Shown: positions 53,646 to 63,624, counted from the stretch's first letter. The stretch is DNA of 64,000 nt from Streptomyces sp. NBC_00273 (GCF_036178145.1 NZ_CP108067.1:7399001-7463000), one strand, 5' to 3'. The notes: generated from the sequence alone by a model not told the origin. Made by a program: numbers and translations.

Positions 53646-54566
53646 TCAGGACTCCGCCGGGAGCTCCGCCTCCGACCGCGCCGGGGGCACCTCCCGGCGA
53701 TAGCCGGGGGAGATCGTCAGAGGATACGGCGGGGGAGTACCCCCGAACTCCGGACACACCGCCCGATGATCACACCAGCCACACAGCTTCGTCGGCCGCG
53801 GCCGCCACTCACCCGACTCCGTCGCCTCCCGGATCGCCTCCCACAACGCGAGCAGCTTGCGCTCCACCCGCTCCAGATCCGCAACCACCGGGTCGTACGT
53901 CAACACGTCCCCACTACCCAAATACACCAGCTGCAGCCGCCGCGGCACCACCTGCTTCAGCCGCCACACCACCAGCGCGTAGAACTTCATCTGGAACAAC
54001 GCACCCTCGGCGTACTCCGGCCGCGGCGCCTTCCCCGTCTTGTAGTCGACGATCCGCACCTCACCCGTCGGCGCCACGTCCACCCGGTCGATGATCCCCC
54101 GCAGACGCAGCCCCGACTCCAGCTCCGTCTCCACGAAGAACTCCCGCTCCACCGGCTCCAGCCGCGTCGGGTCCTCCAACGTGAACCACCGCTCCACCAG
54201 CGCCTCGGCCTCCGTCAGCCACCGCGCCAGCCCCGCCCCCTCGTCACCCTCCGGAAACAGCTCCGTCAGCTCCGGCTTCGACTCCAACAACCGGTCCCAC
54301 TGCCCCGGAACCAACGCCTTCGCCCGCGGCGCCGTCCGCTCCTGCGCCGGATGATCGAAGAGCCGCTCCAGCACCGCATGCACCAGCGTCCCGCGGGTAG
54401 CAGCGGCACTGGGCTTCTCCGGCAACCTGTCGATCACCCGGAACCGGTACAGCAACGGGCACTGCATGAAATCGCTCGCCCGCGAAGGAGAGAGCGAAGA
54501 AGGCGCCACAGCGCTCCGCGCATCGGCATCGGCTGCGCCAGGCACAGCACCAGGGCTCGTCGTCAT
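53646..54566 (-). CDS. RecB-family (PD-(D/E)XK) nuclease, iron-sulfur type
   Basis: 306 aa. The nuclease motif is GIIDRVDV with EVRIVDYKTGK; AddB-like Cys ligands are in FMQCPLLYRF and in CGWCDHRAVCPEF, predicting a 4Fe-4S cluster near the active site. Such stand-alone proteins belong to the Cas4/RecB-like exonuclease group in DNA repair. ATG at 54566 (MTTSPGAVPG). Divergent from the M50 protease gene by 167 bp. Confidence 0.85.
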   Translation of the reverse strand: MTTSPGAVPGAADADARSAVAPSSLSPSRASDFMQCPLLYRFRVIDRLPEKPSAAATRGTLVHAVLERLFDHPAQERTAPRAKALVPGQWDRLLESKPELTELFPEGDEGAGLARWLTEAEALVERWFTLEDPTRLEPVEREFFVETELESGLRLRGIIDRVDVAPTGEVRIVDYKTGKAPRPEYAEGALFQMKFYALVVWRLKQVVPRRLQLVYLGSGDVLTYDPVVADLERVERKLLALWEAIREATESGEWRPRPTKLCGWCDHRAVCPEFGGTPPPYPLTISPGYRREVPPARSEAELPAES

Positions 54567-54733
54567 GCACAAAACCCTACGACCCACCACCGACAGGACG
54601 CGCATACCATCGACGATGACCCCCCTCGCACTGCATGATCGGAGCATCACAACCCGCTACCGCACCACCCCGTACGCGAACAGAACACAGAACAGAACAC
54701 ACTGGAACCACCAGCACCGAACGAAGGACAACC

Positions 54734-55933
54734 GTGGCAGACACCGACGAAACCGGCGAGCGCGCAGGCAGCCGCTCCGGACCGGGCGGCGGACTCCTCA
54801 TGGGCCGCCCCTTCGGCGTACCCGTCTACGTCTCGCCCAGCTGGTTCCTCGTCGCCGCCCTCATCACCTGGGTCTTCGGCGACCAGCTCGACCGCGTCCT
54901 GCCCGACCTCGGACCCGTCCGCTACCTCGTCTCCCTCTTCTTCGCCGTCGCCTTCTACGCCTCCGTCCTGGTCCACGAACTCGCGCACACCGTCGCAGCC
55001 CTGCGCTTCAAACTCCCCGTGCGCCGCATCCAGCTCCAGTTCTTCGGCGGAGTCTCCGAGATCGAAAAGGAATCCGAGACCCCCGGCCGCGAATTCGTCC
55101 TCGCCTTCGTCGGCCCCCTGCTCTCCCTCCTCCTCACCGGAGCCTTCTACCTCGGCATGAAAGCCGTCGACCCGGCCACCGTCCCCGGCGTCCTCCTCGC
55201 CGGCCTGATGATCTCCAACCTGCTGGTCGCCGCCTTCAACCTGCTCCCCGGCCTCCCCCTCGACGGCGGCCGCATGCTCCGCGCCGTCATCTGGGGCATC
55301 ACCGGCAAACCCATGGCCGGCACCGTCGCCGCCGCCTGGGTCGGCCGCGGCCTCGCCCTCGCCGTCCTCCTCGGCCTCCCCCTCCTCACCCACACCGGAG
55401 TCCTCGGCAACCGCACCGAGGAAATCGGCGGCATGAACACCGTCATGGACGCCCTGCTCGCCGCCATCCTCGCCGGCATCATCTGGACCGGCGCCGGCAA
55501 CAGCCTGCGCATGGCCCGCCTGCGCGAACACCTCCCCGAACTCCGCGCCCGCACCCTCACCCGACGTGCCATCCCCGTCGAGAACGCCACCCCCCTCTCC
55601 GAAGCCCTCCGCCGCGCCAACGAAGCCGGCGCCCGCGCCCTCGTCGTCGTCGACGGACACGGCGACCCCACCGCCATCGTCCGCGAAACCGCCATCGCCT
55701 CCGTCCCCGAACACCGCCGCCCCTGGGTCGCCGTCAGCACCCTCGCCCAAGACCTCACCGACGGCATGAAGGTTTCAGCGGACCTCACCGGCGAAGAACT
55801 CCTCGACCACCTCCGCGCCACCCCCGCCACCGAATACCTCGTCCTCGAAACCGGCGGCACCATCTACGGCGTCCTCTCCACCCTCGACGTCGAGAAAGCC
55901 TTCGTGAAGGCCATGGCACGGCCCCAGTCCTGA
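54734..55933 (+). CDS. M50 (site-2-type) membrane metalloprotease with CBS domain
   Basis: 399 aa. Zinc motif HELAH is in LVHELAHTVAALRFKL (about residue 76), and the third ligand in LPGLPLDGGRMLRA (about 180). Six or so helices form the SpoIVFB-like core; a CBS-like C-terminal part (about 280-395) may sense nucleotides. Substrate is unknown; relatives cleave membrane-anchored anti-sigma factors or pro-sigma factors. GTG at 54734 follows AAGGA. TrmI follows 18 bp after the stop. Confidence 0.88.
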   Translation: MADTDETGERAGSRSGPGGGLLMGRPFGVPVYVSPSWFLVAALITWVFGDQLDRVLPDLGPVRYLVSLFFAVAFYASVLVHELAHTVAALRFKLPVRRIQLQFFGGVSEIEKESETPGREFVLAFVGPLLSLLLTGAFYLGMKAVDPATVPGVLLAGLMISNLLVAAFNLLPGLPLDGGRMLRAVIWGITGKPMAGTVAAAWVGRGLALAVLLGLPLLTHTGVLGNRTEEIGGMNTVMDALLAAILAGIIWTGAGNSLRMARLREHLPELRARTLTRRAIPVENATPLSEALRRANEAGARALVVVDGHGDPTAIVRETAIASVPEHRRPWVAVSTLAQDLTDGMKVSADLTGEELLDHLRATPATEYLVLETGGTIYGVLSTLDVEKAFVKAMARPQS

Positions 55934-55939
55934 AGCCAA

Positions 55940-55951
55940 TACACTGGTCAC
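55940..55951 (+). promoter_or_regulatory. candidate -10 element for leaderless trmI
   Basis: TACACT (55940-55945) ends 6 nt before the ATG at 55952; no ribosome-binding site. Confidence 0.4.
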
Positions 55952-56848
55952 ATGTCCGAACCGACCGGTGCCGCCCGCCGACGCGGGCCCTTCGAGGTCG
56001 GGGACCAGGTACAGCTCACCGACCCCAAGGGCCGCCACTACACGTTCACGCTCGAAGCCGGGAAGAATTTCCACACCCACAAGGGTTCCTTCCCGCACGA
56101 CGAGCTGATCGGTGCTCCCGAAGGCAGCGTTGTCCGCACCACGGGCAACGTCGCATACCTCGCGCTGCGCCCCCTGCTCCCCGACTATGTCCTGTCCATG
56201 CCCCGCGGCGCCGCCGTGGTCTACCCCAAGGACGCGGGCCAGATCCTGGCCTTCGCCGACATCTTCCCCGGCGCACGCGTCGTGGAAGCGGGAGTGGGCT
56301 CCGGCTCCCTGAGCAGCTTCCTGCTGCGCGCCATCGGCGACCAGGGCATGCTCCACAGCTACGAGCGCCGCGCGGACTTCGCCGAAATCGCCACCGCCAA
56401 CGTCGAACGCTACTTCGGCGGACCCCACCCCGCGTGGCAGCTGACCGTCGGCGACCTCCAGGACAACCTGTCCGACACGGACGTCGACCGCGTCATCCTC
56501 GACATGCTCGCCCCCTGGGAATGCCTCGAAGCGGTCTCCAAGGCCCTGGTCCCCGGCGGCATCCTCTGCTGCTACGTGGCCACCACCACCCAGCTGTCCA
56601 AGACCGTCGAGTCCATCCGCGAGATCGGCTGCTTCGCCGAGCCGCAGCCCTGGGAATCGATGATCCGCAACTGGCACGTGGAAGGCCTCGCCGTCCGCCC
56701 CGACCACCGGATGATCGGTCACACCGGCTTCCTCGTCACCGCCCGCCGCCTCGCGGACGGCGTCGAGCCCCCCATGCGCCGCCGCCGCCCCGCCAAGGGC
56801 GCCTACGGCGAGGACTACGACGGCCCCGGCAGCGACCGCTCCGCATAA
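55952..56848 (+). CDS. trmI: TrmI, tRNA (adenine-N1)-methyltransferase
   Basis: 298 aa. SAM-binding VVEAGVGSGSLSSFLLRAIG, MLHSYERRADFAEIA, and active-site block DRVILDMLAPWECLEAV (DMLAPW) are diagnostic. It makes m1A58 (or m1A57/58) in tRNA T-loops, forming a tetramer. Preceded by M50 protease by 18 bp, followed by a T-tract hairpin. This gene is next to the proteasome locus in many actinobacteria. Confidence 0.93.
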   Translation: MSEPTGAARRRGPFEVGDQVQLTDPKGRHYTFTLEAGKNFHTHKGSFPHDELIGAPEGSVVRTTGNVAYLALRPLLPDYVLSMPRGAAVVYPKDAGQILAFADIFPGARVVEAGVGSGSLSSFLLRAIGDQGMLHSYERRADFAEIATANVERYFGGPHPAWQLTVGDLQDNLSDTDVDRVILDMLAPWECLEAVSKALVPGGILCCYVATTTQLSKTVESIREIGCFAEPQPWESMIRNWHVEGLAVRPDHRMIGHTGFLVTARRLADGVEPPMRRRRPAKGAYGEDYDGPGSDRSA

Positions 56849-56879
56849 CGGCCCCGCAGACCCGACGCAGACCCAACAC

Positions 56880-56937
56880 AAAGGCGCTGTGGCACAGTTC
56901 CCCCGACCCACCCGGGAACTGCACCACAGCGCCTTTT
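56880..56937 (+). terminator. rho-independent terminator after trmI
   Basis: AAAGGCGCTGTGG pairs with CCACAGCGCCTTT, with an inner CAGTTCCC/GGGAACTG stem, and ends in TTTT: a full intrinsic terminator. Confidence 0.9.
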
Positions 56938-57038
56938 CGTTGTCCCGTGCACCAGCCCCGGACCCAGCCGTTCCACCACCCTGTGAGGTGTGGCACGATG
57001 CTGGCTCCTCGTCACCCTTCGCACAGGAGACACCCCGC

Positions 57039-57650
57039 GTGACGCACAGCCACGCCGAGACGGCCCCGCTCCCGCACACCCTGGAGCACAGCCGCACCAG
57101 GCCCGTCCACTGGCTCGCCACGGCCACCGCCATGGCAGCCGTCATAGCCGGCGCAGGACTCGTACAGCCCGCCACCGGCACCCCGGCCACCGACACCACC
57201 ACGACCGCCGCAGAACCGCCCGCGAACGGCCCGCAGGCCACCGCACCCGACCCGGCGGGAGTCACCTACCCCCTCGACTGCAAGGGCGCCCCGCAGACCG
57301 TCACCACCAGCGCCCAGGGCGACCTCGACGGCGACCGCCGCCCCGAGACCGTGGCCGCCGTCCGCTGCGACGCAGGCTCCGGCACCCCGCCCCACGCGAT
57401 CTACGTACTCACCCAGGACCCGGCCCAAGGCGCCCGCCCCCGCGTCGTCGCCACCCTGCTCGACACCGCGAAACGACAGACCGCCACCGAGCTCACCGTG
57501 CGCGACGGCCTCGTCACGGCAACCCTCGTCGGCTACTCCTCACCCGACGTGCCCCGCTACAGCCCCGACACGAAACAGCTCGCCAAGTGGCGCTGGCACG
57601 ACGGAAAATTCCGCCAGGAGCTGACGGACTCGGCCGCCAGGAGTGTTTGA
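57039..57650 (+). CDS. membrane-anchored or secreted protein with DxDGD motif
   Basis: 203 aa. A basic N-terminus and one hydrophobic helix (WLATATAMAAVIAGAGLV, about 27-45) precede an extracellular Thr/Ala/Pro-rich linker and a domain with DLDGDRRPETVAAVRCD, an FG-GAP-like calcium-binding pattern. Two Cys may form a disulfide. Function unknown. GTG at 57039 with AGGAG upstream. Convergent with the ferredoxin gene, only 4 bp between the stops. Confidence 0.72.
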   Translation: MTHSHAETAPLPHTLEHSRTRPVHWLATATAMAAVIAGAGLVQPATGTPATDTTTTAAEPPANGPQATAPDPAGVTYPLDCKGAPQTVTTSAQGDLDGDRRPETVAAVRCDAGSGTPPHAIYVLTQDPAQGARPRVVATLLDTAKRQTATELTVRDGLVTATLVGYSSPDVPRYSPDTKQLAKWRWHDGKFRQELTDSAARSV

Positions 57651-57654
57651 AGCG

Positions 57655-57975
57655 TCACTCCGCGTCGGGACCGAAGACTTCCACCCTGTCCGAAACGCGC
57701 CTTACGTGAATGCAGTCCCCCGGACATTCCTTCGCCGAGTCGACCACGTCCTGGAGCAGCGTCAGCGGAACCGGAGTGGTCGCCCCCGCGTCCTGCAGCA
57801 GCTCGTCCTCCGGGCTCTTCACGTACGCCAGACCATCAATGTCCAGCTCGAACACCTCAGGCGCGTACTGCACGCAGATGCCGTCCCCGGTGCACAGGTC
57901 CTGATCGATCCAGACCTCGAGCGGCTCGCCGGCCTCGCCGCCGCCGCCCGTCGGAGCCTCCTGCTGCACGGTCAT
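57655..57975 (-). CDS. 3Fe-4S/4Fe-4S-type ferredoxin
   Basis: 106 aa. Cys motifs DLCTGDGICVQYAPEVFEL and SAKECPGDCIHV match small ferredoxins with one cluster (the first motif CxxxxxC is the 3Fe-4S type seen in P450 partner ferredoxins). It carries electrons to an unknown oxidoreductase. I chose the ATG at 57975 because AGGAGAT is directly upstream; an extension to 58008 is possible. Divergent from arc with about 260 bp between, a neighbour conserved in Streptomyces. Confidence 0.82.
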   Translation of the reverse strand: MTVQQEAPTGGGGEAGEPLEVWIDQDLCTGDGICVQYAPEVFELDIDGLAYVKSPEDELLQDAGATTPVPLTLLQDVVDSAKECPGDCIHVRRVSDRVEVFGPDAE

Positions 57976-58239
57976 ATCTCCTGCCGTTCCCTGCGCTGAG
58001 TGATCCATCCCGGTCACGACCCGCAGCAAGTCGCGCGAGCCCTGGCGGGTGTTGAACAGTTCGACCTTACAACCGGCTGCTTCCCGAGTTTGATGGGTGG
58101 GTATTTCCTTGGCGTGAGGGAGTACGCAAGGGTGAAGATCGGACACACCTCTACCGTCTTTGTGATCTAGGGGTTTCAATCACCACCAGCCCAGGTAGGG
58201 TCAGGAAGCGTCCAGCTCCCCTTGGAGGAGGTGAGGACC

Positions 58240-60006
58240 GTGGCAGCCCACGACGACGACATCAACCGCGGCATCCGGCCCGCGCGAGGGTCCGAGGACC
58301 CCGCCGGCCAGGTTGCCTATCTCGAGCAGGAAATCGCCGTCCTGCGACGAAAGCTCGCCGACTCTCCGCGACACACGAGGATTCTCGAAGAGCGGATCGT
58401 CGAGCTCCAGACAAATCTGGCCGGCGTATCCGCACAGAACGAACGACTCGCGAATACCCTCCGTGAGGCCCGAGACCAGATCGTGGCCCTCAAGGAAGAA
58501 GTCGACCGGCTCGCACAGCCGCCGGCCGGTTTCGGTGTCTTCCTGCAAGCCAACGAGGACGGCACCGTCGACATCTTCACCGGAGGCCGAAAGCTCCGCG
58601 TGAACGTCAGCCCCAGCGTCGACCCGGAAGACCTCCGGCGCGGCCAAGAGGTCATGCTCAACGAGGCCCTCAACGTGGTCGAGGCCATGGAATTCGAGCG
58701 GGCCGGGGACATCGTCACCCTCAAGGAGATCCTCGAGGACGGCGAGCGCGCCCTGGTCGTCGGGCACACCGACGAGGAAAGGGTGGTGAGGCTCGCCGAG
58801 CCGCTCCTGGACATCACCATCCGCCCCGGCGACGCCCTCCTGCTCGAACCCCGCTCCGGCTACGTCTACGAGGTCGTCCCCAAGAGCGAGGTCGAAGACC
58901 TGGTCCTCGAAGAGGTCCCGGACATCGACTACGACAAGATCGGCGGCCTGGGCGACCAGATCGAGCTGATCCGCGACGCGGTCGAGCTCCCGTACCTCTA
59001 CCCCGACCTCTTCAAGGAACACGAACTGCGGCCCCCGAAGGGCATCCTGCTCTACGGCCCGCCCGGCTGCGGCAAGACGCTCATCGCCAAGGCCGTCGCC
59101 AACTCCCTTGCCAAGAAGGTCGCCGAGGTGACCGGACAGGCCCAGGGGAAGTCGTACTTCCTGAACATCAAGGGCCCCGAACTCCTCAACAAGTACGTCG
59201 GCGAGACCGAGCGGCACATCCGCCTCGTCTTCCAGCGGGCCCGCGAGAAGGCCAGCGAGGGCACCCCCGTCATCGTCTTCTTCGACGAGATGGAATCCCT
59301 CTTCCGCACCCGCGGATCCGGAGTCAGCTCGGACGTCGAGAACACCATCGTCCCCCAGCTCCTCGCCGAGATCGACGGGGTGGAAGGCCTGGAGAACGTC
59401 ATCGTCATCGGCGCCTCCAACCGCGAGGACATGATCGACCCGGCCATCCTGCGCCCCGGCCGCCTCGACGTGAAGATCAAGATCGAGCGTCCGGACGCCG
59501 AAGCCGCGAAGGACATCTTCGCGAAGTACCTCAAGGCCTCGCTGCCCCTGCACACGGACGACCTGTCCGAACACCAGGGCTCCACGGCCGGCACCGTCCA
59601 CAGCATGATCCAGACCGTCGTCGAGCAGATGTACGCCGAAACCGAGGAGAACCGCTTCCTCGAGGTCACGTACGCCAACGGCGACAAGGAAGTCCTCTAC
59701 TTCAAGGACTTCAACTCCGGCGCGATGATCCAGAACATCGTCGACCGGGCCAAGAAGATGGCGATCAAGGCCTTCCTCGAACACAACCAGAAGGGCCTGC
59801 GGGTCTCCCACCTGCTCCAGGCTTGCGTGGACGAGTTCAAGGAGAACGAGGACCTGCCCAACACCACCAACCCGGACGACTGGGCCCGCATCTCCGGAAA
59901 GAAGGGCGAGCGGATCGTATTCATCCGCACCCTCGTCACCGGAAAGCAAGGCGCGGACACCGGACGCTCCATCGACACGGTGGCAAACACCGGTCAGTAC
60001 CTCTGA
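58240..60006 (+). CDS. arc: Arc (Mpa), proteasomal AAA+ ATPase
   Basis: 588 aa, the same length as S. coelicolor Arc. An N-terminal coiled coil (about 25-80, [17 protein letters not shown]) binds Pup; an OB-type interdomain follows; the AAA module has Walker A GPPGCGKT and Walker [13 protein letters not shown], with the arginine finger near [10 protein letters not shown]. The C-terminus ends GQYL, the activator motif that docks into the 20S proteasome. It unfolds pupylated proteins into the PrcBA core. GTG at 58240 is preceded by GGAGGAGG. A very stable hairpin follows, so it is separate from dop. Confidence 0.96.
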   Translation: MAAHDDDINRGIRPARGSEDPAGQVAYLEQEIAVLRRKLADSPRHTRILEERIVELQTNLAGVSAQNERLANTLREARDQIVALKEEVDRLAQPPAGFGVFLQANEDGTVDIFTGGRKLRVNVSPSVDPEDLRRGQEVMLNEALNVVEAMEFERAGDIVTLKEILEDGERALVVGHTDEERVVRLAEPLLDITIRPGDALLLEPRSGYVYEVVPKSEVEDLVLEEVPDIDYDKIGGLGDQIELIRDAVELPYLYPDLFKEHELRPPKGILLYGPPGCGKTLIAKAVANSLAKKVAEVTGQAQGKSYFLNIKGPELLNKYVGETERHIRLVFQRAREKASEGTPVIVFFDEMESLFRTRGSGVSSDVENTIVPQLLAEIDGVEGLENVIVIGASNREDMIDPAILRPGRLDVKIKIERPDAEAAKDIFAKYLKASLPLHTDDLSEHQGSTAGTVHSMIQTVVEQMYAETEENRFLEVTYANGDKEVLYFKDFNSGAMIQNIVDRAKKMAIKAFLEHNQKGLRVSHLLQACVDEFKENEDLPNTTNPDDWARISGKKGERIVFIRTLVTGKQGADTGRSIDTVANTGQYL

Positions 60007-60016
60007 CAAAGCGGGG

Positions 60017-60051
60017 CGGCTGCGGATGCCCTCCCCGGGCATCCGCAGCCG
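60017..60051 (+). terminator. terminator after arc
   Basis: CGGCTGCGGATGCCC (60017-60031) pairs perfectly with GGGCATCCGCAGCCG (60037-60051), 11 bp after the arc stop, separating it from dop. Confidence 0.85.
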
Positions 60052-60272
60052 ACTGCTTTACCCCACCCCTTTACCGGCCTCTTTTCAGCCGGTGACGAGG
60101 CGGATCCAATGACGGAAATGATCTCCCCACGAGCGCGCAGTGGTTCTAGGCTCTTCCGTACCGCCGGACGCGCAGTGCGGGGACGGGCACCGCACAGGCA
60201 CACGCACCGGAGCACCAGCGGTACTTGAGCGCCGCTCCCGAAAGGGGAGCGCCGCCGGGCAAGGAGGGCCGC

Positions 60273-61784
60273 ATGACCGTACGGCGAGTAATGGGGATCG
60301 AGACGGAGTACGGGATCTCCGTCCCGGGGCACCCGAACGCCAATGCCATGCTCACCTCGTCCCAGATCGTCAACGCCTACGCGGCGGCGATGCACCGGGC
60401 GCGACGCGCCCGCTGGGACTTCGAGGAGGAGAATCCGCTGCGGGACGCCCGCGGCTTCGACCTCGCCCGCGAGGCCGCCGACAACAGCCAGCTCACCGAC
60501 GAGGACATCGGCCTCGCCAACGTCATCCTCACGAACGGCGCACGGCTCTACGTCGACCACGCACACCCCGAATACAGCTCGCCCGAGATCACCAACCCGC
60601 TCGACGCCGTCCTCTGGGACAAGGCCGGCGAGCGGATCATGGCCGAAGCGGCCGTCCGCGCCGCCCAGCTCCCCGGCGCCCAGCCGATCCACCTCTACAA
60701 GAACAACACCGACAACAAGGGCGCCTCCTACGGCACGCACGAGAACTACCTGATGAAGCGGGAAACCCCCTTCTCGGAGATCGTGCGCCACCTGACCCCC
60801 TTCTTCGTCTCGCGACAGGTCGTGACCGGCGCGGGACGCGTGGGCATCGGCCAGGACGGCCGCGACCACGGCTTCCAGATCAGCCAGCGCGCCGACTACT
60901 TCGAAGTCGAGGTCGGCCTGGAGACCACCCTCAAGCGCCCCATCATCAACACCCGCGACGAACCCCACTCGGACGCCGAGAAGTACCGCCGGCTCCACGT
61001 GATCATCGGAGACGCCAACCTCTCCGAGATCTCCACGTACCTCAAGCTCGGCACGACCGCCCTGGTCCTGTCCATGATCGAGGACGGGTTCATCAACGTC
61101 GACCTGGCCGTCGACCAGCCCGTGCGCACCCTGCACCAGGTCTCCCACGACCCCGACCTCCAGCACCTGATCACGCTGCGCAGCGGCCGGACACTGACCG
61201 CGGTGCAACTCCAGATGGAGTACTTCGAGCTGGCGCGGAAGTACGTGGACGAACGTTTCGGGTCGGACGCGGACGAGCAGACCAAGGACGTGCTGGGCCG
61301 CTGGGAGGACGTACTGGGCCGGCTGGAGAGCGACCCGATGAGCCTGTCCGGGGAGCTGGACTGGATCGCCAAGCGGGAGATCCTGGAGGGCTACCGGCGC
61401 CGGGACGGGCTGGAGTGGGACGCGGCGCGGCTGCACCTGGTGGACCTCCAGTACTCGGACGTACGGCCCGAGAAGGGCCTCTACAACCGCCTGGTGGCCC
61501 GCGGCAAGATGAAGCGCCTGGTGGAAGAGCCGGCGGTGGAGCGGGCTCAGAGCAAGCCTCCGGAGGACACCCGGGCGTACTTCCGCGGCCGCTGCCTGGA
61601 GCAGTACGCGGACGACGTGGCCGCGGCGTCCTGGGACTCGGTGATCTTCGACCTCCCCGGCCGGGACTCGCTCCAGCGGGTCCCGACGCTGGAACCCCTG
61701 CGGGGGACCCGCAACCACGTCAAGGAGCTCCTGGACCGCTGCCGCACGGCGGAGGACCTGGTGCGGGTGCTTTCGGGGCAGTGA
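60273..61784 (+). CDS. dop: Dop, deamidase/depupylase
   Basis: 503 aa of the PafA/Dop (glutamine synthetase-like) family. The start [16 protein letters not shown] and [20 protein letters not shown] fit Dop; metal and nucleotide motifs are [11 protein letters not shown] and [17 protein letters not shown] Dop-specific insert is present in the 50-90 region. It deamidates Pup Gln or removes Pup from substrates. Since Pup here ends in Glu, depupylation is the likely main role. ATG at 60273 with AAGGAGGG. The ligase PafA is not in the window. Confidence 0.95.
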   Translation: MTVRRVMGIETEYGISVPGHPNANAMLTSSQIVNAYAAAMHRARRARWDFEEENPLRDARGFDLAREAADNSQLTDEDIGLANVILTNGARLYVDHAHPEYSSPEITNPLDAVLWDKAGERIMAEAAVRAAQLPGAQPIHLYKNNTDNKGASYGTHENYLMKRETPFSEIVRHLTPFFVSRQVVTGAGRVGIGQDGRDHGFQISQRADYFEVEVGLETTLKRPIINTRDEPHSDAEKYRRLHVIIGDANLSEISTYLKLGTTALVLSMIEDGFINVDLAVDQPVRTLHQVSHDPDLQHLITLRSGRTLTAVQLQMEYFELARKYVDERFGSDADEQTKDVLGRWEDVLGRLESDPMSLSGELDWIAKREILEGYRRRDGLEWDAARLHLVDLQYSDVRPEKGLYNRLVARGKMKRLVEEPAVERAQSKPPEDTRAYFRGRCLEQYADDVAAASWDSVIFDLPGRDSLQRVPTLEPLRGTRNHVKELLDRCRTAEDLVRVLSGQ

Positions 61785-61790
61785 GCGGTG

Positions 61791-61821
61791 CCCGGGGGGC
61801 CTGAAAGGCCTCCGGTCCGGG
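61791..61821 (+). terminator. candidate hairpin after dop
   Basis: CCCGG/CCGGG with inner GGCCT/AGGCC (61791-61821), directly after dop. Confidence 0.5.
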
Positions 61822-61881
61822 AATCATGAAGAGAACCGGACGTTGTTCCGCGAGCTTTTGAACAAGTGCGGGGACGAATGT

Positions 61882-61915
61882 CGGACCCTCCCTATAGGGT
61901 CCGGCATAGGGTCTG
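61882..61915 (+). promoter_or_regulatory. palindrome plus third half-site upstream of pup
   Basis: CGGACCCT (61882-61889) and AGGGTCCG (61896-61903) form a perfect 8-bp inverted repeat; AGGGTCTG follows at 61908-61915 with 12-bp spacing. TAGGGT hexamers inside resemble Streptomyces -10 elements. A GAGAGATCCC/GGGGTCTCTC hairpin (61921-61947) follows in the leader. Confidence 0.5.
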
Positions 61916-61983
61916 ATCTTGAGAGATCCCGAATCCCGGGGTCTCTCGACATGAGCGTGCGAACCGAGCGGGGTGAGGTAGAC

Positions 61984-62196
61984 ATGGCGACCAAGGACAC
62001 CGGCGGCGGACAGCAGAAGGCGACGCGCTCGACCGAGGAGGTCGAGGAGGCGGCGGTCGAAGAATCGACCGACCTCAAGGAGCGCCAGGAGAAGCTCTCC
62101 GACGACGTCGACTCCGTACTTGACGAGATTGACGATGTCCTCGAGGAGAACGCCGAGGATTTCGTTCGGAGTTTCGTACAAAAAGGTGGCGAATAG
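61984..62196 (+). CDS. pup: Pup, prokaryotic ubiquitin-like protein
   Basis: 70 aa, acidic and mostly disordered. The C-terminal helix region (DDVDSVLDEIDDVLEENAED) binds the Arc coiled coil and the tail FVRSFVQKGGE ends in Glu, so it can be used by PafA without deamidation. It is attached to lysines of target proteins. ATG at 61984 with GGTGAGGTAG upstream. Confidence 0.97.
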   Translation: MATKDTGGGQQKATRSTEEVEEAAVEESTDLKERQEKLSDDVDSVLDEIDDVLEENAEDFVRSFVQKGGE

Positions 62197-62233
62197 CCTT
62201 CGAATCCAAGGTGAACTCGCCAGCATTGGCTTC

Positions 62234-62833
62234 ATGTCCAATGGAACGAAGTGGTGTCGTGGCTGCAGCCGGGACGTGCTGCTGAGCGGGTTCGCCCTAG
62301 ACCGCAATCGTGGCGATGGCCTTCAGCCGAGGTGTCGTGAGTGCGTGGCCGAGTACTGTGCCGCGCACTACCGGCGCCGTCAGGCGGATAGGGGCAAGGT
62401 CGTCAAAGAGAAGGTGGATGTCCCGTCCGGCCACAAGCTCTGCCGGCTGTGCGGTGAGGTCAAGCCGCACAGCGAGTGGCACAAGAACGCGTCGGCGTCT
62501 GACGGCTTATCCACTCGATGCAAGGCGTGCAAGGCCATTCAGGGCCGGGCTGGGCACTTGAAGCGTTCGTACGGCATCACCGAGGCTCAGCGCGACGAGA
62601 TGATCGGTGCTCAAGGCGGGGTCTGCGTGATCTGCCAAAAGGCTCCGGCCGAGCACGTTGATCACGATCATCAGACGGGTAAGGTCCGAGGCGTACTGTG
62701 CTTCAGCTGTAACGCAGCCCTGGGGCAGTTCAAGGATCGGCCGGACGTCATGAGGCGTGCAGCCGCTTACGTGGAAGGAAACCTGTGGAACCCAACACTC
62801 GTAGCACAGGGCGTCTACCGGCAGCCTTCCTGA
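62234..62833 (+). CDS. endonuclease VII-type (HNH) zinc-finger protein between pup and prcB
   Basis: 199 aa. Two N-terminal zinc-ribbon repeats (Cys 8/11/34/37 and 70/73/96/99) with the patterns CRGC-CREC and CRLC-CKAC, then a T4 endonuclease VII-like His-Cys core: CVIC at 131, [12 protein letters not shown] at 140, CFSCN at 156. This fold cuts branched or recombination DNA structures. Third-position GC is lower than in its neighbours. It overlaps the start of prcB by 49 bp. The ATG at 62234 lacks a clear ribosome site; a GTG at 62186, overlapping pup, is an alternative start. Confidence 0.85.
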   Translation: MSNGTKWCRGCSRDVLLSGFALDRNRGDGLQPRCRECVAEYCAAHYRRRQADRGKVVKEKVDVPSGHKLCRLCGEVKPHSEWHKNASASDGLSTRCKACKAIQGRAGHLKRSYGITEAQRDEMIGAQGGVCVICQKAPAEHVDHDHQTGKVRGVLCFSCNAALGQFKDRPDVMRRAAAYVEGNLWNPTLVAQGVYRQPS

Positions 62834-63624
62834 CGCCGGGGTCGTCGTCCTTCATGGACTTCCTGGGCGCGCACTCGCCCGAGATGCTGCCCGGCAACCG
62901 CAAGCTGCCGGAAGGCGTGATCGAGGCGCCGCACGGGACGACCATCGTCGCCGCCACCTTCCCCGGCGGGGTGGTCCTCGCCGGTGACCGGCGGGCGACC
63001 ATGGGGAACATGATCGCGCAGCGGGACATCGAGAAGGTGTTCCCCGCCGACGAGTACTCCGCCGTCGGCATCGCCGGTACGGCCGGCCTGGCCGTGGAGA
63101 TGGTCAAGCTGTTCCAGCTGGAGCTGGAGCACTTCGAGAAGGTGGAGGGGACGACCCTCTCCCTGGAGGGCAAGGCCAACCGGCTCTCCACCATGATCCG
63201 GAGCAATCTGGGGATGGCCATGCAGGGCCTGGCCGTCGTGCCGCTGTTCGCGGGGTACGACGAGGCCAAGGAGAAGGGCCGGATCTTCTCCTACGACGTG
63301 ACCGGCGGCCGCTCCGAGGAGCACGGTTACGCCGCCACCGGTTCCGGTTCGATCTTCGCCCGGGGCTCCATGAAGAAGCTCTTCCGCCCCGATCTGACGG
63401 AGGAGCAGGCCACCACCCTGGTCGTCCAGGCGCTGTACGACGCCGCCGACGACGACTCGGCGACCGGTGGGCCGGACCTGTACCGCCACATCTACCCGAT
63501 CGTCACCGTGATCACGGACGAGGGGTTCCGCAGGCTGACCGACGACGAGTCGCAGGAGCTCGCCCGTACGGTCACCAACCGTCGGCTGGAGCAGCCCGAC
63601 GGCCCGCGCGCCGCCCTGCTCTGA
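62785..63624 (+). CDS. prcB: PrcB, proteasome beta subunit
   Basis: 279 aa. A propeptide of about 51 residues ends at APHG, with the catalytic Thr52 in [20 protein letters not shown]. The Lys/Asp elements of the Ntn-hydrolase site follow. The 14 beta subunits form the inner rings of the 20S core. GTG at 62785 follows AAGGA. Overlaps the endonuclease gene by 49 bp. It is followed by prcA 46 bp later. Confidence 0.97.
   Translation: MEPNTRSTGRLPAAFLTPGSSSFMDFLGAHSPEMLPGNRKLPEGVIEAPHGTTIVAATFPGGVVLAGDRRATMGNMIAQRDIEKVFPADEYSAVGIAGTAGLAVEMVKLFQLELEHFEKVEGTTLSLEGKANRLSTMIRSNLGMAMQGLAVVPLFAGYDEAKEKGRIFSYDVTGGRSEEHGYAATGSGSIFARGSMKKLFRPDLTEEQATTLVVQALYDAADDDSATGGPDLYRHIYPIVTVITDEGFRRLTDDESQELARTVTNRRLEQPDGPRAALL

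Noticed and set aside
60111..60152. Sigma-R promoter upstream of dop
   Set aside because: GGAAAT and GTT are present, but the spacing is about 23 nt, not the expected 18.
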